Assembly (NCBI RefSeq): GCF_003231305.1
Contig: NZ_QKVM01000026.1
Coordinates: 1 to 64,000 of the forward strand
Length of the DNA: 64,000 bases
Direction of reading: 5' to 3'
Origin: Pseudomonas sichuanensis
GTDB taxonomy: Bacteria; Pseudomonadota; Gammaproteobacteria; Pseudomonadales; Pseudomonadaceae
The notes under the pieces are model-generated. The model saw nothing but the letters and a program-made list of their open reading frames with translations. It was not told the origin of the DNA and searched no databases. Positions 46,459 to 55,253 of the stretch are shown piece by piece. A program made the translations under genes and the position numbers. Positions within the stretch are counted from its first letter, which is position 1; each line of letters begins with the position of its first letter.

Positions 46459-46473
46459 CAGCCGATTCGGCTG
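46459..46473. promoter_or_regulatory. Palindrome upstream of the amino acid ABC operon
   Basis: CAGCCGATTCGGCTG is a perfect palindrome around a central T, and a related half-site CAGCCGAATCCGG lies about 30 bases further on. They are in the 314-base gap before the binding-protein gene and may be operator sites for the Lrp-type regulator encoded at 49776. Confidence 0.35.
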
Positions 46474-46647
46474 CAACAAGCAACTCAACAGCCGAATCCG
46501 GCACCTTGCGCGCAGGCAAACGACACAAAAAACCGCTCTACCTCGCGCATTCTGACCGCGACCAACGAGTCACCCACAAGAACAGTTACAGAGCCACACG
46601 CTTGCACTGCCCCTACTTCCAATAACAACACCCAGGGACCTACACCT

Positions 46648-47430
46648 ATGCTCACCCTACGAAAACGCCTCGGCGTGCTGCTGTTCTCGTTGTGCGCCAC
46701 CACCGTTGCCCAGGCCAAGGAATGGACCGAGATCCGCTTTGGCGTCTACCCCGAATACCCACCCTTCGAATCCGTCGCCGCCGATGGCAGCCTGCAAGGC
46801 TTCGACATCGAACTGGGCAACGCCATCTGCGAAAAGCTCCAGGTCAAGTGCACCTGGGTGCACAACGAATTCGACGGCATGATCCCCGCCCTGCGGGCGC
46901 GCAAGTTCGACGCCATCATGTCGTCGATGGCCGTCACCCCCGCACGCCAGAAACAGATCGATTTCACCAATCGTCTGTTCCTCAGCCCCACCTCGGTGAT
47001 CGTGCGCAAGTCCGCAGGCTTCGGCGACACCGTCGAATCGCTCAAGGGCAAGCAGGTCGGCGTGCTGCAAGGCTCGCTGCAGGAAGCCTATGCCCGCGCC
47101 GTGCTGGCACCGCTGGGCGCCCAGGTCAAGGCCTACCAGGCCCAGGACCAGAACTACGCCGACCTGATGAACGGCCGCCTCGACGCCACCGTTACCGACA
47201 AGCTCGAAGCCCAGCTCAACTTCCTCTCCAAGCCCGAAGGCGCCGACTTCAAGAGCGGCCCGGCGATCAAGGACCCGAGCTTGCCGCTGGACATCGCCAT
47301 GGGCCTGCGCAAGACCGACCCGGAGCTCAAGGCCCTGCTCGATAAAGGCATCGCCATGATCCACGCCGATGGCACCTACGCCGCGATCCAGAAGAAGTAC
47401 GTCGGCGAGCTGGACATCTACAACGAGTGA
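46648..47430 (+). CDS. Basic amino acid ABC transporter substrate-binding protein
   Basis: A 260-residue periplasmic binding protein of family 3 (ArgT/HisJ/AotJ type). Signal peptide LTLRKRLGVLLFSLCATTVAQA. GVYPEYPPFESV, LQGFDIELGNAICEKLQVKC, DGMIPALRARKFDAIMSSMAVT and TDKLEAQLNFL are typical of lysine-arginine-ornithine binders. ATG 46648 is used; the frame is open upstream but has no ribosome site. With CtlX and ornithine cyclodeaminase nearby, ornithine, arginine or citrulline is the likely ligand. Confidence 0.9.
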   Translation: MLTLRKRLGVLLFSLCATTVAQAKEWTEIRFGVYPEYPPFESVAADGSLQGFDIELGNAICEKLQVKCTWVHNEFDGMIPALRARKFDAIMSSMAVTPARQKQIDFTNRLFLSPTSVIVRKSAGFGDTVESLKGKQVGVLQGSLQEAYARAVLAPLGAQVKAYQAQDQNYADLMNGRLDATVTDKLEAQLNFLSKPEGADFKSGPAIKDPSLPLDIAMGLRKTDPELKALLDKGIAMIHADGTYAAIQKKYVGELDIYNE

Positions 47431-47442
47431 CCTACAGCGCTG

Positions 47443-47504
47443 ATCGCGGGGCAAGCCCGCTCCCACGGGCTCACCACTGCGTGGGAGCGGGCTTGCCCCG
47501 CGAT
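47443..47504. repeat. Paired REP element inside the ABC transporter operon
   Basis: Inverted copies at 47443-47467 and 47480-47504, core CGGGGCAAGCCCGCTCCCAC. It lies between the binding-protein gene and the first permease gene. Such an intra-operon REP could protect the upstream message and raise the amount of binding protein over permease. Confidence 0.9.
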
Positions 47505-47527
47505 GGCCTCCCCGCGAGATCCCTGTC

Positions 47528-48235
47528 ATGAACGACTTCCTCTCCCACGGCCTGCAGGGCTTCGGCCCGTTGCTGGCCCAGGGCACCTGGATGACCCTCA
47601 AGCTGGCCCTGCTGTCGCTGGCCGTCAGCCTGCTGCTGGGCCTGGTCGGTGCCAGCGCCAAGCTGTCGCGCTCCAAGCTGCTGCGCATCCCGGCCACCCT
47701 CTACACCACGCTGATCCGCAGCGTCCCCGACCTGGTGCTGATCCTGCTGATCTTCTACAGCATGCAGATCTGGCTCAACGACCTGACCGAGGCACTGGGC
47801 TGGGATTACGTGGAGATCGACCCGTTCGGCGCCGGGGTGATCACCCTGGGCTTCATCTATGGCGCGTACTTCACCGAGAACTTCCGCGGCGCCATCCTCA
47901 GCGTGCCGGCCGGCCAGCTGGAAGCCGCCACCGCCTATGGCCTGAGCCGCGCGCAGCGGTTTCGGCTGGTGCTGTTCCCGCAACTGATGCGCTTTGCCCT
48001 GCCGGGGCTGGGCAACAACTGGCTGGTGCTGCTCAAGTCCACCGCGCTGGTGTCGATCATCGGCCTGGCCGACCTGGTCAAGGCCGCGCAGAACGCCGGC
48101 AAGACCACCAACGACGTGCTGTTCTTCCTGTGCATCGCCGGGCTGGTCTACCTGGTCATCACCACCTTGTCCAATCAGCTGCTCAAACGCCTTGAGCGAC
48201 GCTACAACATCGGCATCAGGGAGCTGGCGCGATGA
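47528..48235 (+). CDS. Amino acid ABC transporter permease (HisQ/AotQ type)
   Basis: A 235-residue permease with about five hydrophobic helices (TWMTLKLALLSLAVSLLLGLV onward). The ATPase contact loop AGQLEAATAYGLSRAQRF is conserved. The end overlaps the next permease start by four bases. It pairs with the second permease to carry basic amino acids. Confidence 0.9.
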   Translation: MNDFLSHGLQGFGPLLAQGTWMTLKLALLSLAVSLLLGLVGASAKLSRSKLLRIPATLYTTLIRSVPDLVLILLIFYSMQIWLNDLTEALGWDYVEIDPFGAGVITLGFIYGAYFTENFRGAILSVPAGQLEAATAYGLSRAQRFRLVLFPQLMRFALPGLGNNWLVLLKSTALVSIIGLADLVKAAQNAGKTTNDVLFFLCIAGLVYLVITTLSNQLLKRLERRYNIGIRELAR

Positions 48236-48945
48236 TCGAACTCCTTCAGCAATACGGCCCGGCCTACCTGTACAACGATGGCAACGGGTTTTCCGGGCTG
48301 ACCATGACCCTGTGGCTGTTCGTGGTCAGCATGGTGCTGGGCCTGCTGCTCTCGCTGCCGCTGGCCCTGGCGCGTACCTCGCGGCATGCCTGGCTGCGCC
48401 TGCCGGTGCAGCTGTACACCTTCGTGTTCCGCGGCACGCCGCTCTATATCCAGCTGTTGATCTGCTACACCGGCCTGTACAGCCTGCAGGTGGTGCGCGA
48501 GCACATGCTGCTCGACCAGTTTTTCCGTAACGCGCTCAACTGCACGCTGCTGGCCTTTGTGCTCAACACCTGCGCCTACACCGTGGAGATCTTCGCCGGG
48601 GCCATCCGCAACCTGCCCGCCGGCGAGCTGGAAGCGGCCCAGGCCTATGGTTTGCGTGGCTGGAAGCTCAACCTGTTCCTGGTGCTGCCGGCGGCCCTGC
48701 GCCGTTCGCTGCCGGCCTACAGCAACGAGCTGATCCTGATGCTGCATGCCACCTCCCTGGCCTTTACCGCCACCGTCGCCGACATCCTCAAGGTGGCCCG
48801 CGACGCCAACGCCGCGACCTTCCTGACGTTCCAGGCCTTCGGCGTGGCCGCCCTGCTGTACATGCTGCTGTCCTTCGCCCTGGTCGGCCTGTTCCGACTG
48901 GCCGAGCGCCGCTGGATGCGCTTCCTTGACCCTGCCCGAGGCTGA
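48232..48945 (+). CDS. Amino acid ABC transporter permease (HisM/AotM type)
   Basis: A 237-residue permease. GLTMTLWLFVVSMVLGLLLS is the first helix; the conserved loop AGELEAAQAYGLRGWK contacts the ATPase. It starts inside the end of the previous permease gene and ends five bases before the ATPase gene, so the three are translationally linked. Confidence 0.9.
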   Translation: MIELLQQYGPAYLYNDGNGFSGLTMTLWLFVVSMVLGLLLSLPLALARTSRHAWLRLPVQLYTFVFRGTPLYIQLLICYTGLYSLQVVREHMLLDQFFRNALNCTLLAFVLNTCAYTVEIFAGAIRNLPAGELEAAQAYGLRGWKLNLFLVLPAALRRSLPAYSNELILMLHATSLAFTATVADILKVARDANAATFLTFQAFGVAALLYMLLSFALVGLFRLAERRWMRFLDPARG

Positions 48946-48949
48946 CCTG

Positions 48950-49762
48950 ATGACCGCTACCGCACTGCCACTCACCCACTTCGCCCAGGCCCCGAGCACC
49001 CATGCCCAGGCCGGCGCCATCAAGCTCAGCGTCGACGGCCTGCACAAGCACTACGGCGAGCACCAGGTGCTCAAGGGCGTATCGCTGCAAGCCCGCAAGG
49101 GCGACGTGATCAGCCTGATCGGCGCCAGCGGCTCGGGCAAGAGCACCTTCCTGCGCTGCATCAACTTCCTCGAACAACCCAATGCCGGCAGCATCACCCT
49201 CGACGGCCAGACCCTCGACCTGAGCAAGGGCACCCCGCCAGCGGCCCAGCTGCAGAACCTGCGCACACGCCTGGCCATGGTGTTCCAGCACTTCAACCTG
49301 TGGAGCCACCTGACGGTGCTGGAGAACATCTGCCTGGCGCCGCGCAAGGTGCTCGGCATCAGCGCCAGCGAAGCCGAGGCACGGGCGCGCAAGTACCTGG
49401 ACAAGGTCGGCCTGCCGGCACGCGCCGCAGAGCAGTACCCGGCGTTTCTGTCCGGTGGCCAGCAGCAACGCGTGGCCATCGCCCGCGCCCTGGCCATGGA
49501 GCCGGAAATCATCCTGTTCGACGAGCCCACCTCGGCGCTCGACCCCGAGCTGGTCGGCGAAGTGCTCAAGGTGATACAGACGCTCGCCGAGGAAGGACGT
49601 ACCATGCTCATGGTCACCCACGAAATGGGCTTCGCCCGCCAGGTCTCGAGCCAGGTGCTGTTCCTGCACCAGGGCCTGGTCGAAGAGCACGGCAGCGCCG
49701 AAATCCTCGACCAGCCACAGAGCGAGCGCCTGCGGCAGTTCCTCTCCAATCGCCTGAAGTGA
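48950..49762 (+). CDS. Amino acid ABC transporter ATP-binding protein
   Basis: A 270-residue ABC ATPase of the HisP/AotP type. Walker A GASGSGKSTFLR, signature LSGGQQQRVAIARAL, Walker B IILFDEPTSALDPEL, H-loop THEMGFAR. ATG 48950, four bases after the permease stop codon, is chosen; GAGG lies upstream. The first 25 residues are unusual for HisP. It drives the transporter encoded by the three genes before it. Confidence 0.92.
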   Translation: MTATALPLTHFAQAPSTHAQAGAIKLSVDGLHKHYGEHQVLKGVSLQARKGDVISLIGASGSGKSTFLRCINFLEQPNAGSITLDGQTLDLSKGTPPAAQLQNLRTRLAMVFQHFNLWSHLTVLENICLAPRKVLGISASEAEARARKYLDKVGLPARAAEQYPAFLSGGQQQRVAIARALAMEPEIILFDEPTSALDPELVGEVLKVIQTLAEEGRTMLMVTHEMGFARQVSSQVLFLHQGLVEEHGSAEILDQPQSERLRQFLSNRLK

Positions 49763-49775
49763 AGTCACGCCGTAT

Positions 49776-50267
49776 ATGGATACCAAGGCCACCACCCCCG
49801 CCGCCGCACCGCTGGACCGCATCGATGAAGCCATCATCGACGTGCTGCGCCACCACGGACGGATCACCTACGAGAAACTCTCCACCCTCGTGCACCTGAC
49901 CCCCAGGCCCTGCCTGGAACGGGTGCGCAAGCTGGAGCGGCGCGGGGTGATCCGCGGCTATGGGGCGATCATCGACCTGCAGCAGGTCTCCCCGGGCCTG
50001 TCGCTGCTGGTGCTGGTGGCCTTGTCCAACCAGAGCGGGCGCTCGGCCCAGCGCGCTTTCGAAGCCACCGTGCGGGCCTGCCCGCAGGTGTACGAATGCC
50101 AGCTGATCAGCGGCCACTTCGACTACAGCCTGCGCATGCGCTGCCGCGACATGGAGCATTACCGGGTGCTGACCGAGACCTGGATGAACAACGACGAGCT
50201 GCACATCGACAAGCTGGTCGCCCATCCGGAACTGGCGGCGGTCAAGAGCACCGCACCGCAGCTGTAA
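49776..50267 (+). CDS. Lrp/AsnC family transcriptional regulator
   Basis: A 163-residue regulator. The HTH is IDEAIIDVLRHHGRITYEKLSTLVHLTPRPCLERVRKLERRG, shown here in parts: DEAIIDVLRHHG, then RPCLERVRKLERRGVI. The C-terminal RAM domain (YECQLISGHFDYSLRMR) binds an amino acid effector. It begins 13 bases after the ATPase gene, so it is likely part of the same transcript and to control the amino acid transport and catabolic genes before it. Confidence 0.9.
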   Translation: MDTKATTPAAAPLDRIDEAIIDVLRHHGRITYEKLSTLVHLTPRPCLERVRKLERRGVIRGYGAIIDLQQVSPGLSLLVLVALSNQSGRSAQRAFEATVRACPQVYECQLISGHFDYSLRMRCRDMEHYRVLTETWMNNDELHIDKLVAHPELAAVKSTAPQL

Positions 50268-50360
50268 CCCTTCGCCGACGGCCAGGTAGCAACTATGTAG
50301 CCCGGCCGACTGGCTTGCGCTCTCTACCCTCGCTGCTCCCTCAACGCTGGAGCAGCACCG

Positions 50361-53300
50361 ATGACCCATTCCTCCCTCTCACCCCACCTCGCCTTCATCC
50401 ATCACCGCCTGGCGCGGTGGATCGCAGGCGCCACCGCGGCCGAGCGCAAACAGCTCGAGCGGCGCGTTCGCGCCAGCCACGCGGCGATGCGCCGTGTGCA
50501 ACAAGCGCTATCGCCCGTGCAAGGCATCGAGGCATTCTGCCGCCCCTTGCTCGAAGAGGCGCTGCCGCGCTGGTTCCCCGGGCGCGACTTGCCAAGCGTC
50601 GAGCAGGGCTGGGTCGGCCTGGGCAACCGGACTTCGTCCTGGATGGAGGCGGCCCTGCAGAACTTCGATGCAGACACCTCCATCGAGCTGTACACACGCA
50701 CATCCAGCCTCGAGCGATTCGGCAAGCAAAACGCCAGCGTGGCCGGTGACGCCCACACCTTCGTCAGCGGCGTGCGCAACCTCGACCTGGGCCAACGCTA
50801 CCGCTATCACCTGCAAGACCACATCGACACCGATGCCTTTCGCGAGGCGCTGCGCCAGCACGACCGTGCCGCCTTCGCCGCCGAGCTGAGCCAGGCATCG
50901 CTGCAAGGGCACCTGGACCCACGCGTCGCGCTCATGGGCGAGACGGTCTACGCCGGCCTGGCAGACTCAGCCCGTCAACAACTGCAGTGCGGGTACCTGA
51001 GCTTGTTCGGCATTCCCTTGAGCGGCCCGATGCTGATCCGCATGCAACCCAGGGATGAGGTCGAGGCCTGCCTGCTGTACCTGCCGGGCCATCCCCACCA
51101 GCCCCTGCGCCAGTACCCTTCGCTGCAGGCTGCAGCCACCGCGCTCACGCGGCTGTTGCACCAGCAGGACGAACGCACCTTCTTCAGCCGTTACGTCAGC
51201 CATGTCGAACAGCCGCGTTTCGCTGCTCGCCTGCGCTCCACCCTCTATCCGCGCTACCCGTACGCCGAACTGCATCCGACGCCCCCGGTGCTGGAAAAGG
51301 GCAAGCATTTCAGCTGGATCAAGCGCGCCTTCCCCGCCCCCACCGATCTGTGGCAGGAAACCCTGGACCTCGACGCGAGCCTGGAACTGAGCTTCACCCC
51401 CTGGGCCAAGGATGCGTTCGTCGAACGTGCCCGCACCCAGGTCGAACAGCGCCTGGCCGACGCCGCGGCCATTGCCGTACCCGTGGCGCAGCGCGATGCC
51501 GCGGCCCAGCTGGCCCGAGTCGAGCAGTGGCTGGGTGTGGGGCTGAACGTGCTCAATGTCGCTGGCTTTTTCGTGCCTGCGCTGGGCGAGCTGCTGCTGG
51601 TCATCGGCGGCGCGCAGATCGTTAACGAAGTTCTCGAAGGCGTGCATGCCGCCAACGAGGGCGATGCGGATGCCGCCATCGGCCATCTATTCGGTGTGCT
51701 GGAAAACCTCGCGCTGTTCGGCGCATTGGGCGCTGCCGGTCATTTCGCCGAACCTCTAGGCGCGCTGCACGACTGGTCCCGGATCGGCGCGGGCGAGGCA
51801 CAGAAGTTATGGCCTGGGGAGCTGACCCCCTTCGCTCGCCCACGCCCCTGGCCGCAGGATCGAGTACCGGACAGCCATGGCCTGTATCACTGGCAAGAGC
51901 ACCTGTGGCTGGCGCGCGACGACATGGCATTAGCGCTTGAGCAGGCGAACGACGGCAGCCTGAAGCTGGCGCCAGTCAAGGGCCTGCATCACCAACCCGA
52001 ACTGCTGGGTAACGGCCAGGGCACCTGGCTGCTTGAACATGATCGGCCGCTGGCGTGGCCTGACGCAACCTTGCTGGGCCGCCTGGGCCCCGCGACGGAA
52101 AAACTGGATGCCAGCCAGCTCGCACAGGCATTGCGCTGCAGCGGCTACGACAGCGCAACATTGCGTCGGACGTTGCTGGATCACCGGCCGATACCGGCGC
52201 TGCTGCTGGACAGCCTCGAAGCATTTGGCGGGCGCCCTGCCCTCGCCCCAGCCAAGCCATCGCCAATGGCCCGCGTCCTGGCCCGCGACTTCCCAGGGCT
52301 GAGCCACAACGCCCGCGCGGAGATCGTCGCCCAGGCCAGCCCCACCGACCTGAAGCTGTTCCAAAACACCGAACGGCTGCCGCTGACAGTGGCCGAGACC
52401 GCCCGCCTGTACCTGCGCGAAAGCCGTATCTGCAAAGCCCTGGCCCGCTTCCATCAGGACAGCGGCCCAGTCAGTGACCGAGACTCCCTGGTGTTCGCCA
52501 TGCTCCCACGGCTGCCCGGCTGGACCGGCAACCTGCGCATAGAACTGCGCGTCGCCATGCCCGAAGGTGACCTGGTCACAGCCGTCGGTGAGCCTGGCCA
52601 CGCCACCAAGGTGCTGGTAAGAACGGAGCAAGGCTACAAACCCTACGACGAACAGGGCAACGAACTGGCCGGATACGAAGACCTGCACCGCGCCCTGCTG
52701 CACGCCATGCCCGACAGTGAACGCAATGCGCTCGGCCTGCACATCCACGAAGGGCCCACGCTACGTGACAGGTTGTTCAACCTGGCCGCCAGCGATAGAC
52801 GCCGTGCCGCCCTCGACCTGGGCATGACGCCGGTACGCCCGCAGTACCGCCTGCCGAGCCGCCTCCCGGGTGAACGGCGCATCGGCTACCGCCTCAGCGG
52901 ACGGGGCCGGGGCTGGTTGAGCGAGGACGAGCTGTTCGATCAGCTCTACCCCGCCACGCCAGAGGGTGACCGGGAAATGCTGCGCCAACGCCTGCGTTAC
53001 CAGGCAGGGCCACTGACAGGTGCGTTCGGGCGCCTGCTGGACCGCCTGCGGGTGGAATATCGCCAGCTCGATACTGCGCTCCAGCGCTGGGTACACGCCC
53101 CCGAAGGCTTGCCGGTCGGTGCGTTCGAGCAGCAGCGGGCGCTGCGTGAAGCTGCGGCCCAGCGCATTCGCAGCGCATGGCGCCGGGAAAGCGCGCAGGG
53201 CCCGGATGACAACATCGACGACATCAACCTGGTGATCGAAGGGGCCGGGCTCTCCAGCCTGCCCACCCTCCCGGTGCGCCTGCCCCACATCCGCCTGCTG

Positions 53301-55205
53301 AGCCTCAATGGCCTTGGCACCTTGGACATGGCCGACTTGAATGCCTTCCTCGGCGCGTTTCCTCGCCTGCTGCTCCTGGACCTGGCGGAAAACACCCTCG
53401 AGCAGTTGCCTCAGGCCCTGGCCGAAATGGGTGAGCTACAGGCACTGGATCTATCGGAAAACAACCTCGACCTGGATGATGACGCCAACCTGTCGCTGCT
53501 CGCCGGCATGACGCACCTGCAACGCCTCAACCTCACCGACGGCATTCGCGGCCTGTCGGTGGCCACGCTTGAACGCCTGTCGACGTTGCCATCATTGGCC
53601 TGGTTCCAGGCCGACCTCAACGAACTGGTGATGACCGCCGAACACTTCCAGGCCCTGCAGCGCTGGCCAGCCTTGCGCGGGCTGAGCCTGGGGCAGAACG
53701 CGATCGTGCTCGACGAGGCCGCACGCGCCGCGCTTGCTGGCCTCGACCGCCTGCAGATGCTGGTGCTCCATGAAAATCCCCTGGACCTGGCCCCCGATCT
53801 CACTGGCTGGACGCAGTTGCAGCAACTGGACCTGGAATCGAGCAACATCAGCCAATGGCCAATCGGGCTTGAAGCCCTGATGAACCAGGAGCCGCTTGAG
53901 CTGCGCCACCTGGACCTGAGCGCCAACGAACTGATCGATGCACCCGACCTGCAGCACAGCACCTACGCTCGCGCAATACGCGAAAGCCACCCAGGCATCG
54001 CCTACGCCCTCAATGGCAACCCCTTCAGCGACATGGCCCTTGGCATCCTCGCCGACGCCGGCTTCACTGTCACCGCCCCGATCGGCCAAGGTTACCTGTG
54101 GACGGCCGACTGGCCCGAAGAACTTCAGTTGCATATCAACAGCACCGCCCAGGCCCCACAGTGGGGACCACTCTACGACCTGCTGCAGCGGCTGCCGGAC
54201 ACCCCGGACTTCCAGAGCGCGCCCGTGGCCATGACCCAGCGCATGCAGCGCGTGGTGCAACTGCTGGCCACGGACGAAGCCGGCGCCGTCGGGGGCGGTT
54301 GGGGAAGAGCGCAGGTCCAGCAGCAGATCATCGACCTGCTCAACGACGCCACCGAGGAGTGCGTGGACCAGGCCATCCTGCTGTTCCAGGAAGTCGAGAC
54401 CGAGGTGACGCTGTGGCAGGCGGTCAACCATGCCGCGGCGGATGACACCGACGAACAGGTCGCGGTGCAAAGCATTCTGGCCCTGCTGCGCCAACGCGTG
54501 CTGGACGAACATGTCGGCGCCCTTTACCAGGCCCGTAAGGCCAGGCGTACCGCGCTCAGGGCCGACGGCCACGATCCGGCCAGGGACACGGCCCCGCCCC
54601 TGCACCCTGACGATGACATCAGCGACCAGGAACTGACCAGCGATCACCCCGACGAGCTGGAAATGGCGCTGCTTGCGCGCATCCACCTCAAGGAACGGCT
54701 GGGCTTGCCGGCACAGCCGCAGTTCATGCGTTTCCCAATGCTGGCGCACCTGAACGATGCGACCCTGCAACGCCTGGGCGATGCCGTGGTAGCGAGCACC
54801 GACGCCTCGTCCCTGATCGATTGGGCCGTACGCCAGCGCTTCTGGCAGAGCTGGGTGCGCCGCTTGCGCCCACAGGCCTTCGAAACGCTGCGGGATCGAT
54901 GGGAAGGCGCTTCCCAGTACTTCGATTCACTCAGCGAAGCCTCGGACACCATTGGCGCCTATACCGGCCCCGCAGTGCCGCCGGCCTACATCGACGCCCT
55001 GGAACGGGAGCTGGGCGCTGTACCCGGCCTGCACTGGCGCATCGACGGCACGGTCCAACGCGTCGACCTGGTGTCCGCGCGCTACCCGAACGAAGGTGCG
55101 CTCTACCAGCGCGCCGCCGAGCTGTTGCTCAGTGCCCGCCAAGCCGATGAGAGTGCCTTGCTGGAGGAACTGACCGAGGTCATGGTCAACGTCTACCACC
55201 GCTGA
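50361..55205 (+). CDS. NEL-type E3 ubiquitin ligase-like LRR protein
   Basis: A 1614-residue protein. Residues up to about 900 resemble the dermonecrotic-toxin/DUF6543 region of large Pseudomonas effectors. Residues about 960-1250 are leucine-rich repeats (LLLLDLAENTLEQLPQAL, LQALDLSENNLDLD). The C-terminal NEL domain contains ATEECVDQA, where C1334-V-D matches the CxD motif whose cysteine forms the ubiquitin thioester in IpaH/SspH ligases. Known relatives are secreted into eukaryotic cells by type III systems. No signal peptide and no secretion genes are seen here, so the export route is unknown. It is a stand-alone gene with its own terminator. Confidence 0.85.
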   Translation: MTHSSLSPHLAFIHHRLARWIAGATAAERKQLERRVRASHAAMRRVQQALSPVQGIEAFCRPLLEEALPRWFPGRDLPSVEQGWVGLGNRTSSWMEAALQNFDADTSIELYTRTSSLERFGKQNASVAGDAHTFVSGVRNLDLGQRYRYHLQDHIDTDAFREALRQHDRAAFAAELSQASLQGHLDPRVALMGETVYAGLADSARQQLQCGYLSLFGIPLSGPMLIRMQPRDEVEACLLYLPGHPHQPLRQYPSLQAAATALTRLLHQQDERTFFSRYVSHVEQPRFAARLRSTLYPRYPYAELHPTPPVLEKGKHFSWIKRAFPAPTDLWQETLDLDASLELSFTPWAKDAFVERARTQVEQRLADAAAIAVPVAQRDAAAQLARVEQWLGVGLNVLNVAGFFVPALGELLLVIGGAQIVNEVLEGVHAANEGDADAAIGHLFGVLENLALFGALGAAGHFAEPLGALHDWSRIGAGEAQKLWPGELTPFARPRPWPQDRVPDSHGLYHWQEHLWLARDDMALALEQANDGSLKLAPVKGLHHQPELLGNGQGTWLLEHDRPLAWPDATLLGRLGPATEKLDASQLAQALRCSGYDSATLRRTLLDHRPIPALLLDSLEAFGGRPALAPAKPSPMARVLARDFPGLSHNARAEIVAQASPTDLKLFQNTERLPLTVAETARLYLRESRICKALARFHQDSGPVSDRDSLVFAMLPRLPGWTGNLRIELRVAMPEGDLVTAVGEPGHATKVLVRTEQGYKPYDEQGNELAGYEDLHRALLHAMPDSERNALGLHIHEGPTLRDRLFNLAASDRRRAALDLGMTPVRPQYRLPSRLPGERRIGYRLSGRGRGWLSEDELFDQLYPATPEGDREMLRQRLRYQAGPLTGAFGRLLDRLRVEYRQLDTALQRWVHAPEGLPVGAFEQQRALREAAAQRIRSAWRRESAQGPDDNIDDINLVIEGAGLSSLPTLPVRLPHIRLLSLNGLGTLDMADLNAFLGAFPRLLLLDLAENTLEQLPQALAEMGELQALDLSENNLDLDDDANLSLLAGMTHLQRLNLTDGIRGLSVATLERLSTLPSLAWFQADLNELVMTAEHFQALQRWPALRGLSLGQNAIVLDEAARAALAGLDRLQMLVLHENPLDLAPDLTGWTQLQQLDLESSNISQWPIGLEALMNQEPLELRHLDLSANELIDAPDLQHSTYARAIRESHPGIAYALNGNPFSDMALGILADAGFTVTAPIGQGYLWTADWPEELQLHINSTAQAPQWGPLYDLLQRLPDTPDFQSAPVAMTQRMQRVVQLLATDEAGAVGGGWGRAQVQQQIIDLLNDATEECVDQAILLFQEVETEVTLWQAVNHAAADDTDEQVAVQSILALLRQRVLDEHVGALYQARKARRTALRADGHDPARDTAPPLHPDDDISDQELTSDHPDELEMALLARIHLKERLGLPAQPQFMRFPMLAHLNDATLQRLGDAVVASTDASSLIDWAVRQRFWQSWVRRLRPQAFETLRDRWEGASQYFDSLSEASDTIGAYTGPAVPPAYIDALERELGAVPGLHWRIDGTVQRVDLVSARYPNEGALYQRAAELLLSARQADESALLEELTEVMVNVYHR

Positions 55206-55209
55206 CCTG

Positions 55210-55245
55210 ACGGGCGTGGCACGCACCAGCGCGTGCCACGCCCGT
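55210..55245. terminator. Bidirectional hairpin between NEL gene and GGDEF/EAL gene
   Basis: ACGGGCGTGGCACGC (55210-55224) and GCGTGCCACGCCCGT (55231-55245) pair over 15 bases around ACCAGC. It stands between two convergent genes. No U-run, but the stem is very stable. Confidence 0.7.
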
Positions 55246-55253
55246 GGCGCGGG

